Positions 1 through 8,229 of a stretch of 12,442 nucleotides of DNA are shown piece by piece. Where the stretch lies: the NCBI GenBank assembly GCA_013330925.1, contig DUHJ01000152.1, positions 1-12,442 on the forward strand, given 5' to 3'. Each line of letters starts with the position of its first letter. Within the stretch, counting starts at the first letter, position 1. Source of the stretch: Candidatus Poseidoniaceae archaeon. GTDB taxonomy: Archaea; Thermoplasmatota; Poseidoniia; Poseidoniales; Poseidoniaceae. A program made the translations under genes and the position numbers. The notes below the pieces were generated by a model that did no database searches, was not told the origin of the DNA, and saw only the letters and a list, made by a program, of their open reading frames with translations.

Positions 1-189
1 AAGGATCCCTGTGGCGTCAACAGCTGCGACGGTTGGGCGGACAGCACCATGGGCGGTCGCTCGCTCTCCGTGACCGATGCTGAAGACATGTGGGGCAAGT
101 CTGTGACCGTCCGCAAAAACCGCGTTCGCGTGTGCAAGTCATGCTACCGAACGTGGAAGAAGAACAACAAACAAGAGGACCACTACTGA
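1..189 (+). CDS. C-terminal fragment of a zinc-ribbon-like hypothetical protein (5' truncated)
   Basis: Frame 1 is open from the first base to a TGA stop and gives 62 residues of a protein whose start lies outside the window. Two cysteines near the left edge (CGVNSC, fragment residues 4-9) and a CKSC pair (residues 45-48), about 36 residues apart, could bind one zinc ion as a ribbon or treble-clef fold. Between them is a short polar stretch with tryptophans (DGWADSTMGG, EDMWGKSV). The tail is very basic (YRTWKKNNK), as in nucleic-acid-binding or ribosome-associated small proteins. I do not recognise the family, and the zinc role is inferred from cysteine spacing only. A perfect inverted repeat 17 bp after the stop may mark the transcript end. 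Confidence 0.6.
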   Translation, partial: KDPCGVNSCDGWADSTMGGRSLSVTDAEDMWGKSVTVRKNRVRVCKSCYRTWKKNNKQEDHY

Positions 190-206
190 CGCCTCTTTCA
201 CTTTCA

Positions 207-231
207 GTTTTCGAGGAACCCCCTCGAAAAC
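207..231 (+). terminator. Perfect 10-bp inverted repeat after the truncated gene (candidate terminator or operator)
   Basis: GTTTTCGAGG (207-216) and CCTCGAAAAC (222-231) are exact reverse complements around a 5-base loop (AACCC). It lies between two genes on the same strand, 17 bp after the first stop and 32 bp before the next start. The four T residues lie in the 5' arm, not after the hairpin, so it is not a classical Rho-independent terminator. Transcript-end hairpin, operator for the downstream gene, or both are possible. Confidence 0.45.
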
Positions 232-263
232 ATAGGTCGACCCCCGGCGTACAGTTCTGAGGT

Positions 264-836
264 ATGCGCAGCAGAACAGTCGTTCGATCCCTCATCAGCG
301 GTCACACCACCGTGGTCGCCCACGACGACGGGAGCATCAACCTCCGACTCGTGGGGCACCGGGAACGCCGTGTCACCGTCGGTGCGGTGCCAAGCGTGCT
401 GTTGACCATGACCGACCGACAAGGCCGTGACCTTCTCTTGGTCGGGGACGCCCTCGGCCGCCTCCACGTGGTGCCCATGGACTGTGCAACCGTGACCTCA
501 CGCATCGACCTCGCGTCAGGTCGGATTCGAGCGTTGGCCGCAAGCCCCACGGAACGAGGAGACGTCGTGGTGGCCACGAGCAACGGGACCGTGGCCGTGG
601 TCGATCTCAACGAATCCACCCATGTGAACATCGCGAGGTTCGACGGCCCAGTCGGTTCCCTCCAGGTCAGCGAAGAAGCGCTGATCGCCACCGTCCGAAG
701 CACACACGTGACGCTGAATTGGGACGGCGACACCCTGTCGGAACACGTCCCTGTCCGACCCACATCGCGTCGCTACCCCCGCCGTCGCAGCACCTTGGTG
801 GTCGGACCCGACCAGCGGCTCATCGCCCCGATGTGA
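264..836 (+). CDS. Small beta-propeller/WD40-like hypothetical protein
   Basis: The 190-residue product contains about four propeller-like beta-hairpins spaced roughly 40 residues apart: DDGSINLRLV (21-30), GDALGRLHVV (61-70), SNGTVAVVDL (106-115) and a weaker RSTHVTLNWD (145-154). This spacing and the small-residue-turn pattern (xDGxI, xNGTV) resemble WD40 or PQQ-type blades. There is no signal peptide or membrane segment, so it should be cytosolic. Four blades are fewer than the usual six to eight, so it may oligomerise or be a divergent minimal propeller. The C-terminus is basic (RPTSRRYPRRRS, 165-176). The ATG at 264 follows GAGGT with no spacer, so that match is unlikely to act as a ribosome-binding site. 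The TGA stop abuts the stop of the convergent MBL-fold gene (TGATCA). The function is unknown, probably a protein-interaction scaffold. The frame was preferred over a 153-residue minus-strand ORF because of its repeat pattern. Confidence 0.65.
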   Translation: MRSRTVVRSLISGHTTVVAHDDGSINLRLVGHRERRVTVGAVPSVLLTMTDRQGRDLLLVGDALGRLHVVPMDCATVTSRIDLASGRIRALAASPTERGDVVVATSNGTVAVVDLNESTHVNIARFDGPVGSLQVSEEALIATVRSTHVTLNWDGDTLSEHVPVRPTSRRYPRRRSTLVVGPDQRLIAPM

Positions 837-1607
837 TCACACGGGCGCTTGTTCGTGCTCGTCCAAAGGCCAAGGCTCGCGTGGTGTCATCCATAGCGCA
901 GAAGGAGCAGGGCGCGCCCACCCGCGGGGCCGCCTTCCTTCGTCGGCAAGCACCGACTCGAAGTGGGCGTGATGACGGGCGAGCACCTCCTTCACGTGCT
1001 GTGGCCCGCGGAGGGCTGGACCTCGCATGGGCACCAACGCGTCCAAATTGAGGGCCATCAATCGTTCAAGGCTGTCCACGTGATCGAGCAAAGATCCTCC
1101 CGGCAAGTCCAACCGAGCCGGCAGGTCGGCCCTTGGCAAGGCTGCACCGACCACGGCGGTGGAGCGGTCTTCAACGAGGTACCCCATGCCTTCGGGCGCG
1201 TGACCCGGGAGGGCAATGGCCTGAATTCCGCCGTCCCCCAACGCGATGATGTCCCCGTTTCCAATGACTTCCCCCTGAACGGCGGGCATGTCGGAATCGT
1301 ACCTGTTGGCCCAGGTGGAGAAAAAATCCCCCGTTTCCAAAGCGCTGAGGCCCGCCTCTCCAACGTGCACACGAAGGCCTGACCACTGTTCAACGAAGTG
1401 TGCTGATGCTCCCGAGAAGGGGTACCTTCGGCTGGTCAAGAGAAGGTGATCCGGTTGACGGCCTTCGTCGAGGAGCCCGAGAATACGTTCCACTTGCAAG
1501 GCTTGGTACCACGACGTGCCTGCGTCGATCAGCACCACGGACGCCTCGCCTTGGACCACGACGCAATTCGCGTCGTGATGGATGCCCGGCAAACGCGTCA
1601 TCCGCAT
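837..1607 (-). CDS. Metallo-beta-lactamase-fold protein with a degenerate metal site (predicted non-catalytic)
   Basis: The 256-residue product follows the MBL-fold plan: an early strand pair ending in [10 protein letters not shown] (24-33), the strand LLLT (55-58), HAPEG (136-140), [19 protein letters not shown] (165-183) and a final VPMRGP (192-197). The MBL metal ligands are almost all gone. The HxHxDH signature after LLLT reads SRRYPF (59-64), the GDxLF aspartate motif reads GAALPR (154-159), and the C-terminal PGHGP reads PMRGP. Only His136 of the GHxPG element remains. Known MBL hydrolases need these residues for one or two metal ions, so loss of glyoxalase- or nuclease-like activity is a strong inference; a structural or regulatory role is likelier. 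The reading frame is intact with no frameshift, so it does not look like a decaying pseudogene. ATG at 1607 was chosen; ATG at 1601 is an alternative. The gene is divergent from L40e. Confidence 0.8.
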   Translation of the reverse strand: MRMTRLPGIHHDANCVVVQGEASVVLIDAGTSWYQALQVERILGLLDEGRQPDHLLLTSRRYPFSGASAHFVEQWSGLRVHVGEAGLSALETGDFFSTWANRYDSDMPAVQGEVIGNGDIIALGDGGIQAIALPGHAPEGMGYLVEDRSTAVVGAALPRADLPARLDLPGGSLLDHVDSLERLMALNLDALVPMRGPALRGPQHVKEVLARHHAHFESVLADEGRRPRGWARPAPSALWMTPREPWPLDEHEQAPV

Positions 1608-1672
1608 GCCTCCCCATCCGTGGACGTGGCTTCAACGCTCGCCTCCTCAGCAGACGGTCCACTGCGGTGCGC

Positions 1673-1678
1673 TCAAAT
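1673..1678 (+). promoter_or_regulatory. Weak TATA-like element of the L40e gene
   Basis: TCAAAT begins 28 nt before the L40e ATG at 1701. This is the distance expected if transcription starts at or next to the start codon. It lies in the 93-bp divergent region shared with the MBL-fold gene. The same hexamer sits 29 nt before the trmI start. Confidence 0.4.
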
Positions 1679-1700
1679 AGGGGGAGACGGTCGCCGGCTC

Positions 1701-1850
1701 ATGGCTCGCTTCCCAGAGGCCGAAGCACGCATGTTGCATCGCAAGATCTGCATGAAGTGCAACGCTCGCAACGCGGTGCGGGCCGTCCGATGCCGCAAGT
1801 GCGGCTACAAGGGCCTGCGTGGAAAGAACGTGGAGCGCCGTGGCCCCTGA
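1701..1850 (+). CDS. rpl40e: Large-subunit ribosomal protein L40e
   Basis: The 49-residue basic product begins [10 protein letters not shown] and carries the L40e zinc finger, CMKC (17-20) and CRKC (31-34), followed by GYKGLR and a basic end. In eukaryotes this protein is made as a ubiquitin fusion; in archaea it is a stand-alone protein of about 50 residues, as here. It is a component of the large ribosomal subunit. The frame is open upstream to 1446, but that stretch overlaps the oppositely oriented MBL-fold gene and does not resemble L40e, so ATG 1701 is clearly the start. It ends 10 bp before the stop of the convergent prepilin peptidase gene. It is probably leaderless, given the AT-rich element at -28. 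Confidence 0.95.
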   Translation: MARFPEAEARMLHRKICMKCNARNAVRAVRCRKCGYKGLRGKNVERRGP

Positions 1851-1860
1851 TTGTTCGGGT

Positions 1861-2850
1861 TCACACCAAGGGTGCGAAGAGCAACCCTGCAACATCACCA
1901 AGCACGAGTGCGGCCACGCACGCCGGCCACAACACGACCAGCAACGGCACCTTCCGGGTCACCCACACGCGTTGCACATCCAACGCCTCCAAAGCGGCAA
2001 CGCTCGCATCAAGGGCTTCTTCGGTCGGGGTTCGCCGAGGGGCCCGAACGCGATGCACCACCCGCTCGACGCCGTCCAAGCCGACGTCAACGCTTGAGAG
2101 CATCCACACGTGGGCTTGTTTCACCTCGCTCAAGGCCATGCGCTCGGCATGAAACGCATGACGCAAGTCCACGAATCCGTTGATGTCACCGCGAGCGAGG
2201 TTCCGCACCAGGTTCCAAGGCGGGATGAGCAAGAAGGCCAAGCCGCCCCACAAGAGAATGGACAACGCGGGAGGCAAGGCCAGCACCACGCTGCTCTCCC
2301 CCGAAAGCCACGGCAGAGCGCCCCAACTCGGCACGAGGAGCGAGATCCACATCAGGGCCTTGGCGTCGGCACCGCCGTGGAGGAGCCGGAGGCGCCATGC
2401 GACGTCAACGATGACCAGCACGAGGGTCACGCCGATCAGCTCCCACCACAGCGCTTGCGCCCCCTCGAGGTTCCACAGGATCAGATCCACGGGATCAACG
2501 TCCCCGTGAAGTTGCGCCCCAGAGGCAAGGCCGACCAACGCGATGGTGTAGGCCATCAGGGCCGCCAGGTCAATCTTGGACCCGGCCTTGATGTCCTGGA
2601 GGCTGGGGCGTCCAAGGACGGCTCCGCTGGCGAACGACCACGGCAAAAACAGGGTGCACCACACCGTAAGGTCCGCCCCTCGTACCATGAGGTCGAGCAC
2701 GTAAAGGAGCAGCACGGGCTGACTCCACACCAGCCAGTGGCCGTTCGGCACGCGCCGGTCCAGGTGGTCCAACCAGGCCGCAAGGCCCATGCACACCAGC
2801 AAGGTGCCGGCCCGAGCGCCAGCAATGACCTGCTCCGCCTGAAGGTCCAC
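1861..2850 (-). CDS. Archaeal A24-family prepilin/preflagellin peptidase (FlaK/PibD-like)
   Basis: This membrane aspartyl protease is expected to remove the basic leader from type IV prepilin-like proteins such as archaellins and pilins at the cytoplasmic face. After a first hydrophobic helix (about 8-27) comes the family's first motif, D28-HLDRR-VPN, matching D-x(5)-(I/V)PN. The second motif is GGADAK (159-164) with D162 as the second catalytic aspartate. Further hydrophobic segments follow, with VRNLARGDI near the start of the archaeal C-terminal region and a final membrane segment at about 301-329. A basic cytoplasmic stretch (RVRAPRRTPTEE) precedes the last helix. The 329-residue length exceeds the roughly 230 of short FlaK enzymes, as in archaeal members with an extra C-terminal domain. 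The frame is open to 3240, but that extension overlaps the UPF0147 gene. GTG 2850 lies exactly 27 nt after the start of a TATAAG box and places the first helix just before D28. GTG 2865 is an alternative. No pilin gene is in this window. Confidence 0.85.
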   Translation of the reverse strand: MDLQAEQVIAGARAGTLLVCMGLAAWLDHLDRRVPNGHWLVWSQPVLLLYVLDLMVRGADLTVWCTLFLPWSFASGAVLGRPSLQDIKAGSKIDLAALMAYTIALVGLASGAQLHGDVDPVDLILWNLEGAQALWWELIGVTLVLVIVDVAWRLRLLHGGADAKALMWISLLVPSWGALPWLSGESSVVLALPPALSILLWGGLAFLLIPPWNLVRNLARGDINGFVDLRHAFHAERMALSEVKQAHVWMLSSVDVGLDGVERVVHRVRAPRRTPTEEALDASVAALEALDVQRVWVTRKVPLLVVLWPACVAALVLGDVAGLLFAPLV

Positions 2851-2871
2851 GTTCCCCGAGGACACAATCAC

Positions 2872-2877
2872 CTTATA
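2872..2877 (-). promoter_or_regulatory. TATA box of the prepilin peptidase gene, possibly shared with UPF0147
   Basis: TATAAG on the minus strand starts 27 nt before GTG 2850, the archaeal TATA-to-start distance for a leaderless mRNA. Read on the plus strand, CTTATA begins about 42 nt before the UPF0147 ATG at 2914, so the same element could also drive that gene with a leader of roughly 15 nt. It is the best TATA match in the window and lies in a 63-bp divergent spacer. Confidence 0.6.
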
Positions 2878-2913
2878 GCGGACCCGCAGGAGAAGCACAG
2901 GGGCGTGACGTGA

Positions 2914-3180
2914 ATGGACATCGAAACCCGACTCCAGAACGTGGCGAAGGTCATCGCTGAAATCGATGATTCTAAGGTGCCCCGAAACATCCGTCGGCAA
3001 GCCAAGGAAGTCACGGAACAGTGGCTGCTGAACACCGGAAAGAAAACCGACGTTCGCGTGGCCATGACGCAGGCCAAACTCGAGGAACTCTATGAGGACC
3101 CGAACATTCCACCGGAGTTCGGCACCCTGATCCTGATGATCAACACCGAACTTGAGAAGCTCCTCACGGAACTGCTCTGA
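2914..3180 (+). CDS. UPF0147 family protein
   Basis: The 88-residue acidic, helical, cytosolic product matches the archaeal UPF0147 family in length and pattern: a start of MDIETRLQNVAKVIAEI, a SKVPRNIRRQAKE core (20-32), a central VAMTQAKLEEL (49-59) and a DPNIPPEFGTLI segment (62-73). The family is small, widespread in archaea and of unknown biochemical function; the fold is expected to be a helical bundle. ATG 2914 is the only reasonable start. The gene is divergent from the prepilin peptidase with a 63-bp spacer and ends 4 bp before the stop of the convergent AI-2E-family transporter. Family assignment is from sequence recognition and is quite sure; no role can be inferred from the neighbours. 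Confidence 0.9.
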   Translation: MDIETRLQNVAKVIAEIDDSKVPRNIRRQAKEVTEQWLLNTGKKTDVRVAMTQAKLEELYEDPNIPPEFGTLILMINTELEKLLTELL

Positions 3181-3184
3181 AGCA

Positions 3185-4627
3185 TCACGCCTCTTCGGTG
3201 TGCGCCTCCACCGGTCGGCCCGCGGCCTCGGTGAAGGCATGCAACAAATTCTCCATCATCTGGCGGTGCTCTTTGGGAACTTTCCCCGGCGAGAGGCCAC
3301 CGACGACGCTCCAGTCGCCTTCGATGAGCGGCAGTCCGCGCTTGAGGAAGTCGAGTTGGGCTTGGCTGACCCGTCCTCGACGAACCGCGCGGCGAGCCGA
3401 GGAACGAGCGGCGATGATGGCCACCTGCTCGTCGGTGTAATCCAACAAGTGCTGGAGTTCCATCAGCGAACGGCCTTCAAAGGACGAGATGATGCCGTCG
3501 CGGACCGCGTCTTCCCAGGCTTCGTCAAGGGAAGGGGCCCGCTCTGAGAGCAGGATGGCGACCGGCTTGGTGGCTTCGACGTTTTCCAGGACGATCTTCA
3601 CCAGCACAGCAAACGGAACCGCGAGGATCATGCCGACCAAGCCCCAGAGCCAGAAGGAGTAGGACGTGACCAGCAACAGCACCAGTGGCGAAACGCCGAG
3701 GGCGCGGCCTGCCCACCGGTTCTCGATGTAATTGCCCCAGACCTGCTGGTTGACGATGGAAAGCAGTGCGAAGGTGAGCAAGGCTCCGGGGCTCAGCATC
3801 ACTGCACCCAAGATCAAAGGTGGAATCATCGCGAACACCGAACCGATGTACGGGACGTAGTTGAACAGGAACGTGAGCAACGCCCACGTGAACCACAGGT
3901 CGATGCCAAAGGAAATCATCAGGATGGAGGCGCCAGCAGCCGTACCGATCGACACACCCGTTTTCACAACCACGTACGTGTTCACGCTGGACTCGATGTG
4001 CTCTCGGACTTCCGTCAACTTCGCACTTCCACCCCTCGGCCACGCACGCTCGATGCGAGCAGGAAGCAAGGCTGCTTCCAAGATCATGAAAATCAGGAAG
4101 AAGGTGATGATGAGGCTGGCGGAAATCATGTCACCGACACCGGCGAGCATGTTCACGAGAATGTCCGAAATCTGGCCACCAGAACCCACAACGCCCAATT
4201 GGCTCAAGCCCTCAGCAAGCGAGGCGTTCTCTGAACCCGCCCAGTTTTGCACGGCCCCAGCAGCGATGCTGTCGTCGCGAAGCCAATTCCATTTTTCCTC
4301 GAGGTTGTCGTTGTAGTCTTGCACGGTGTCGGTGTCGCTCATCAGAGCATCCGCTTGTGCATACGCGAAGAAGCCGGCTGCGCCGACCACGGCAAAGAAA
4401 GCCATGAGCATGGTGAAGTACGACAAGACCAGGGGGAAGCCGTTCGCAGAAAGCGCGTCGGCACCAGGCTTGAGGACGAAGTACACCGCGAGCGCGATGA
4501 AGAAGGGTTTGAGCACGCTTTCCAACTGGATGAGCCAGAAGGAAACGATGGTCAAAATGGCACAGACGTAGACGATGGTGGACAGGGAGCGATTGAACTC
4601 ACCTTCCTCAAAGGCACCGTCCTTCAT
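3185..4627 (-). CDS. AI-2E/PerM family membrane transporter with a C-terminal cytosolic extension
   Basis: The 480-residue product has the AI-2E (UPF0118, PerM) layout: two N-terminal helix pairs, a polar loop at about 90-160, and a C-terminal core with FNYVPYIGS (255-263), YIENRWAGRALGVSPL (300-315) and WGLVGMILAVP (328-338). Members export small molecules such as the quorum signal AI-2 or act in Na+/H+ exchange; the substrate cannot be read from sequence. About 115 residues follow the last helix (365-480), rich in charged residues (SSARRAVRRGRVSQ near 409-422) and probably cytosolic. This is longer than the usual 340-380-residue protein. The frame could start at TTG 4654; ATG 4627 is preferred because a TTGAAA element lies 27 nt upstream and the extra nine residues look non-conserved. 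It follows the MFS gene in the same direction by 60 bp, so it may share that transcript or have its own promoter. Confidence 0.88.
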   Translation of the reverse strand: MKDGAFEEGEFNRSLSTIVYVCAILTIVSFWLIQLESVLKPFFIALAVYFVLKPGADALSANGFPLVLSYFTMLMAFFAVVGAAGFFAYAQADALMSDTDTVQDYNDNLEEKWNWLRDDSIAAGAVQNWAGSENASLAEGLSQLGVVGSGGQISDILVNMLAGVGDMISASLIITFFLIFMILEAALLPARIERAWPRGGSAKLTEVREHIESSVNTYVVVKTGVSIGTAAGASILMISFGIDLWFTWALLTFLFNYVPYIGSVFAMIPPLILGAVMLSPGALLTFALLSIVNQQVWGNYIENRWAGRALGVSPLVLLLVTSYSFWLWGLVGMILAVPFAVLVKIVLENVEATKPVAILLSERAPSLDEAWEDAVRDGIISSFEGRSLMELQHLLDYTDEQVAIIAARSSARRAVRRGRVSQAQLDFLKRGLPLIEGDWSVVGGLSPGKVPKEHRQMMENLLHAFTEAAGRPVEAHTEEA

Positions 4628-4687
4628 GGACGCCCATGGGGATGGCGGTTTCAATGGTTCGCCCCAAAATTTGGACGGACAAAAGGC

Positions 4688-6064
4688 TCAATCCGACGCA
4701 TGAGGAGCGGATTCACCGGGCAACCGCAACGACACAAGGAAGGTCAGGAGCATGATGGCGGCACAGAGATGGAACACGGTATGGTAGGTGAACCACCCTG
4801 TCCCGTTCACCGTCAAAGTCCACACCAATCCACCCGTGACCGGGCCGAGGATGCGGGCAAAGGCCGAAGCCGATTCCATGGCGCCCATGACACCGCCCAG
4901 CTCCCGTCCCTCACGCTGTGCATAGGAGGCAAGCAGGCTTGACGACGTCGGTTGGAAGATGCCACTGCCCGTCGAAATCACGATGCAGGTCGGCAACAAC
5001 CAGAGCCAAGCGGCGTCCACCGAAGCGTAAGGAATCGCGCCGAGACCTACGCCGGTGATGACCACGGCGATGGGGAGCATGCCGCGTGAAGAAAAACGCT
5101 TGGACAGCGGGCGGATCAAGCCACCTTGCACGACGATGCCCGTCAAGCCGATGACAGCGAAAATGCGTCCATTCTGTGCTTCCGTGAAGCCAAGGCCACC
5201 CGCATCCGGTGACATCTCGGTAAAGAGGATGAAGACGGCATGCATGATGGTGAACCCGAAGCTGTAGAGCATCGTCACCCAGACGAGCTGACCGATGGCC
5301 GGGGTCCGCATGGACGCGATCAATCCCGAAAACGAGGATTTCATCGTGCCCGCCCAATCCAGGCCCGTGGCGTCTTGCCGTGACGCCTTGGGCAAGGATT
5401 CTGGCAAGCGCGTTCGCGCAAGCAACAGGGAGACGATGGAGAGGGCACTCGCCACCAAACAGGGCAGAAGGTAAGGATAGGTCTCCAGCAGGGTGCCTTG
5501 GAACACGTCCCAACGTTCGGCAGGAGCCGACAATTCACCGCCGATGAACGGACCGAAGGTGAATCCCAAGCCAAAGGAAGCGCCGATGAGCCCCATCCGG
5601 CTCGCCATCTGTTCAGGGCGGCTGATGTCGCCAATGTAGGCACGAGCAACCGCAATGTTGCCGTTGAAGAAGCCCGCCAGGAAGCGTGCGAGAATGGCGA
5701 TGAAAAGGGTGGGTGCCAGCCCAAACAGCGCGAAGCAGAAGGTGTTGCCCACCAGCCCAATCATCAGGATGGGACGCCGCCCGATGCGATCGGACAAGCC
5801 ACCCCACAGCGGAGCAGATAGGAATTGGGCCATTGGATAGGCGGTCATCACCAAACCGACCCACAAACCGATGGAGGTGATGTTGGCTTCCACCGCCAGG
5901 TCCTCGACCAGATAGGTGAGGAATGGAATGACGATGCCGAAACCGATCATGTCGATGAAGGTCACAAGAAAGAGAATCAGGAGTTGCCCCCTGACGCCTT
6001 CTTCTTGCGCTTCGTCCACAGGGCCCCGATAACGGTTCGGGGTTTCAATTCGCTCCCTGTTCAC
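4688..6064 (-). CDS. MFS transporter of the DHA1 (TetA-like) drug:H+ antiporter type
   Basis: The 458-residue product has twelve expected membrane helices. Motif [12 protein letters not shown] (88-98), follows helix 2. Motif C of proton antiporters, GxxxGPxIGG-like [16 protein letters not shown] (161-176), lies in helix 5. [13 protein letters not shown] (37-49) in helix 1 is typical of the TetA/MdtG branch. These features indicate proton-driven export of a small hydrophobic or amphipathic molecule; a specific drug or metabolite cannot be named. The hydrophilic N-terminus (1-26) is charged. The GTG start at 6064 overlaps the Lon stop by four bases (GTGA), which implies translational coupling to lonB. 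The AI-2E transporter gene follows 60 bp downstream of the stop. A membrane protease and two exporters in one transcript suggests envelope maintenance or secretion of a common metabolite, which is inference. Confidence 0.92.
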   Translation of the reverse strand: MNRERIETPNRYRGPVDEAQEEGVRGQLLILFLVTFIDMIGFGIVIPFLTYLVEDLAVEANITSIGLWVGLVMTAYPMAQFLSAPLWGGLSDRIGRRPILMIGLVGNTFCFALFGLAPTLFIAILARFLAGFFNGNIAVARAYIGDISRPEQMASRMGLIGASFGLGFTFGPFIGGELSAPAERWDVFQGTLLETYPYLLPCLVASALSIVSLLLARTRLPESLPKASRQDATGLDWAGTMKSSFSGLIASMRTPAIGQLVWVTMLYSFGFTIMHAVFILFTEMSPDAGGLGFTEAQNGRIFAVIGLTGIVVQGGLIRPLSKRFSSRGMLPIAVVITGVGLGAIPYASVDAAWLWLLPTCIVISTGSGIFQPTSSSLLASYAQREGRELGGVMGAMESASAFARILGPVTGGLVWTLTVNGTGWFTYHTVFHLCAAIMLLTFLVSLRLPGESAPHASD

Positions 6065-8220
6065 ACCGGGCGAACGGCAGATGAGAGCTCGGGCGTCAAG
6101 CGGTCGATGATGCCACCAAGCCGCTCGACGAGGCCCGCCTTCTGATCGTGCTTGATGAGGGCATGCTCCATGACTTCGTCAAGGGTGTCCACGGGGATGA
6201 TTTCGACCTTGCCTTCCCACTGGTGGTCCAGCACCACGTCTTGCAGGTTGGACCTGGGGATGATGACGGTGCGAACGCCTGCATAACCTGCGGCTTCGAT
6301 CTTCGCCGTGACCCCACCAATGGGCAACACTTCGCCGCGCACGGAGAGGGAGCCGGTCATCGCCAAATTCTGACGAATGGGGATGTTCTCGATGGCCGAG
6401 ATGATGGCCGTTGCGATGGTGATGCTTGCCGAGTCTCCGTCCACGCCGTGGGTGTCCACGAATTGGATGTGAATGTCGTAGTCCGATACGTCCTTCCCGG
6501 TGAGCTTCTTGACGACGGCACTGACGTTGGTCACGCTTTCCTTGGCCAAGTCAGACAGACCACCGGTGGCGTGAATCTTCCCGCCACCGCCTTGCGACGG
6601 CGTCACAAGGGCCTCAACGGGGAGCATGATGCCGCTGAAGTCGGACAATCCGGAATTGGCGCCGAGCACCGCAAGACCGTTGACGCGTCCAACGCGTTCA
6701 CCGGAATTCACCAACAGGCTGTAGTCGCGACGTCGCTCAATCATGCGGTCCGCCACCTGCTGCTCGAGCGGCTTGGCGATGGAGCGAGCGCGAATGACGT
6801 GATCTGCCGTCGTGAGTTCTGCCCCTTCCTCAATGGCCAGGTCACCCGCAATGCGGACAAGGCCGCCGAGTTCACGAAGGCGAAGGCTGAGTTTTCCACG
6901 CCGACCGGACCGGCGCTGGGCTTCCTTCAGGATGGCAGCAACGCCGCCGACGTCAAAGTGGGGAATCTCACGAAGCGTGTCCTGATCCCGATGAACCTCT
7001 TGGGCAATGAAGCGAATCAAGCGGCGACGGTTACGCGCCGTGTCCGGCATCTCGGAGTTGACGTAAACCTCGTAGCCGTAGCCGCGGATACGGCTTCGTA
7101 GGGCAGGGTGCATGCCTTGGATGGCGTCCAAGTTTCCTGCGGCGATGAGGATGAAGTCGCACGGCACCGGTTCGGTCTTGGTCAGGGCTCCGCTGGAGCG
7201 CTCCGAGCGTCCAGAAACGGGGAACGCGCGTTCTTGCATGGCCGTGAGCAAGGCTTGCTGCTCCTCGAGGCGGAGGAGGTTGATCTCGTCGATGTACAGC
7301 ACGCCCTTGTGCGCACGGTGGATGGCACCGGGCTCCACACGTTCGTGGGCCGGCGTTTCCATGCCACCGGACTGGAACGGATCGTGGCGAACGTCACCGA
7401 GAAGGGCGCCGGAGAGGGTCGCCGTGGCGTCGACGAAAGGAGGGAGTTCCTTCGTGTCGTGCTTGACCAGCACCTTCGGAATCCTGCTCTCGTCAGCGGC
7501 ACCCAAGCGGGAACGCAAGAACATGTATCCGAAGGTGAGTAGAAACATGCCGAAGAGCAAGGTCACGATGTCACCGCTCTGCAGCGTGGCGATGGCAAGG
7601 AGGAACGCGATGGCGACAAATCCGATGAGGAGCATCCGCTGCGTCTTCTCGCGCTGAACACGAATGGCTTCCTTCTGGACCTTGACGATGCGGTCACCCC
7701 GACCTGCGGGGACCGTGCGAACCCGAGGTTCATTCTCGTCCTCTTCATTTGGATAGACCAACACGTCTTCCAACGCATCACGAGGAAGAAGTTCGGTCAT
7801 GGAGCGGGCGAGCATCGACTTCCCGGTACCCGGGTCGCCGATCATCAGCATGTGACGGCGCTGCTCAGCAGCCTTTCGGATGATGACCGAACCGGCTTCC
7901 TGACCGATGACCTGGTCCACCAGGCGGTCCGGAACGGGAACCTCCTTGGTGGAGGTCATTCCAATGTCTTCGATCCACGCCTCGACGGTGGTCTGGAGGA
8001 CATCGTCGCTGGCTTGTCCGAGCACGTCCTCGTCGGAAGGGTCCTCGGATTCGGCGGACCAGACGGTGACTTCGACGTCACCGTCCTCGTGGAGCGGGGT
8101 CTCGACGAGACCGTCGGCCTCGTCAACGACCTCATCGGGAAACCCGTCGGCGTCTCCGCTCACAGGTGGAGGTGTGGTCGCCTCCCCTTTGAGGCTTTCA
8201 GCCGCGTCATGGCCGGTCAA
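6061..8220 (-). CDS. lonB: Archaeal membrane-anchored ATP-dependent Lon protease (LonB)
   Basis: The 719-residue product is an AAA+ serine protease that degrades misfolded and regulatory proteins at the membrane. It has Walker A GDPGTGKS (128-135), then two membrane helices (about 196-213 and 218-235) inserted between Walker A and B, the hallmark of archaeal LonB. Walker B is VLYIDEIN (307-314). The C-terminal protease domain has the Ser-Lys dyad S597 (DGDSAS) and K640 (GGVTAKIE). An acidic, low-complexity N-terminal tail of about 87 residues precedes the usual archaeal start ([14 protein letters not shown], 94-107). The start is uncertain: TTG 8220 gives the longest frame, GTG 8163 has TCAAAG 29 nt upstream, and the first ATG is at 7959 (residue 88). 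The TGA of the upstream secreted protein lies 9 bp before TTG 8220 and in the same frame. The stop overlaps the MFS start. Confidence 0.95.
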   Translation of the reverse strand: MTGHDAAESLKGEATTPPPVSGDADGFPDEVVDEADGLVETPLHEDGDVEVTVWSAESEDPSDEDVLGQASDDVLQTTVEAWIEDIGMTSTKEVPVPDRLVDQVIGQEAGSVIIRKAAEQRRHMLMIGDPGTGKSMLARSMTELLPRDALEDVLVYPNEEDENEPRVRTVPAGRGDRIVKVQKEAIRVQREKTQRMLLIGFVAIAFLLAIATLQSGDIVTLLFGMFLLTFGYMFLRSRLGAADESRIPKVLVKHDTKELPPFVDATATLSGALLGDVRHDPFQSGGMETPAHERVEPGAIHRAHKGVLYIDEINLLRLEEQQALLTAMQERAFPVSGRSERSSGALTKTEPVPCDFILIAAGNLDAIQGMHPALRSRIRGYGYEVYVNSEMPDTARNRRRLIRFIAQEVHRDQDTLREIPHFDVGGVAAILKEAQRRSGRRGKLSLRLRELGGLVRIAGDLAIEEGAELTTADHVIRARSIAKPLEQQVADRMIERRRDYSLLVNSGERVGRVNGLAVLGANSGLSDFSGIMLPVEALVTPSQGGGGKIHATGGLSDLAKESVTNVSAVVKKLTGKDVSDYDIHIQFVDTHGVDGDSASITIATAIISAIENIPIRQNLAMTGSLSVRGEVLPIGGVTAKIEAAGYAGVRTVIIPRSNLQDVVLDHQWEGKVEIIPVDTLDEVMEHALIKHDQKAGLVERLGGIIDRLTPELSSAVRPV

Positions 8221-8229
8221 ACGACGGCA

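Noticed and set aside
302..763. 153-residue minus-strand open frame opposite the propeller-like gene
   Set aside because: Ser/Arg/Thr-rich with no pattern, while the plus frame shows regular beta-hairpin repeats.
837..1607. Reading the MBL-fold gene as a pseudogene
   Set aside because: No frameshift or internal stop, and non-catalytic fold elements are well preserved, so a pseudoenzyme is the better reading.
1446..1700. 85-residue upstream extension of the L40e frame
   Set aside because: Overlaps the MBL-fold gene on the other strand; L40e is about 50 residues in archaea and starts at [10 protein letters not shown].
1400..2152. 250-residue plus-strand open frame across the L40e region
   Set aside because: Arg/Ser/Thr-rich translation without motifs, out of frame with L40e and antisense to two real genes.
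2851..3240. N-terminal 130-residue extension of the prepilin peptidase frame
   Set aside because: It is antisense to the recognisable UPF0147 gene and lies upstream of the TATA box and first membrane helix.
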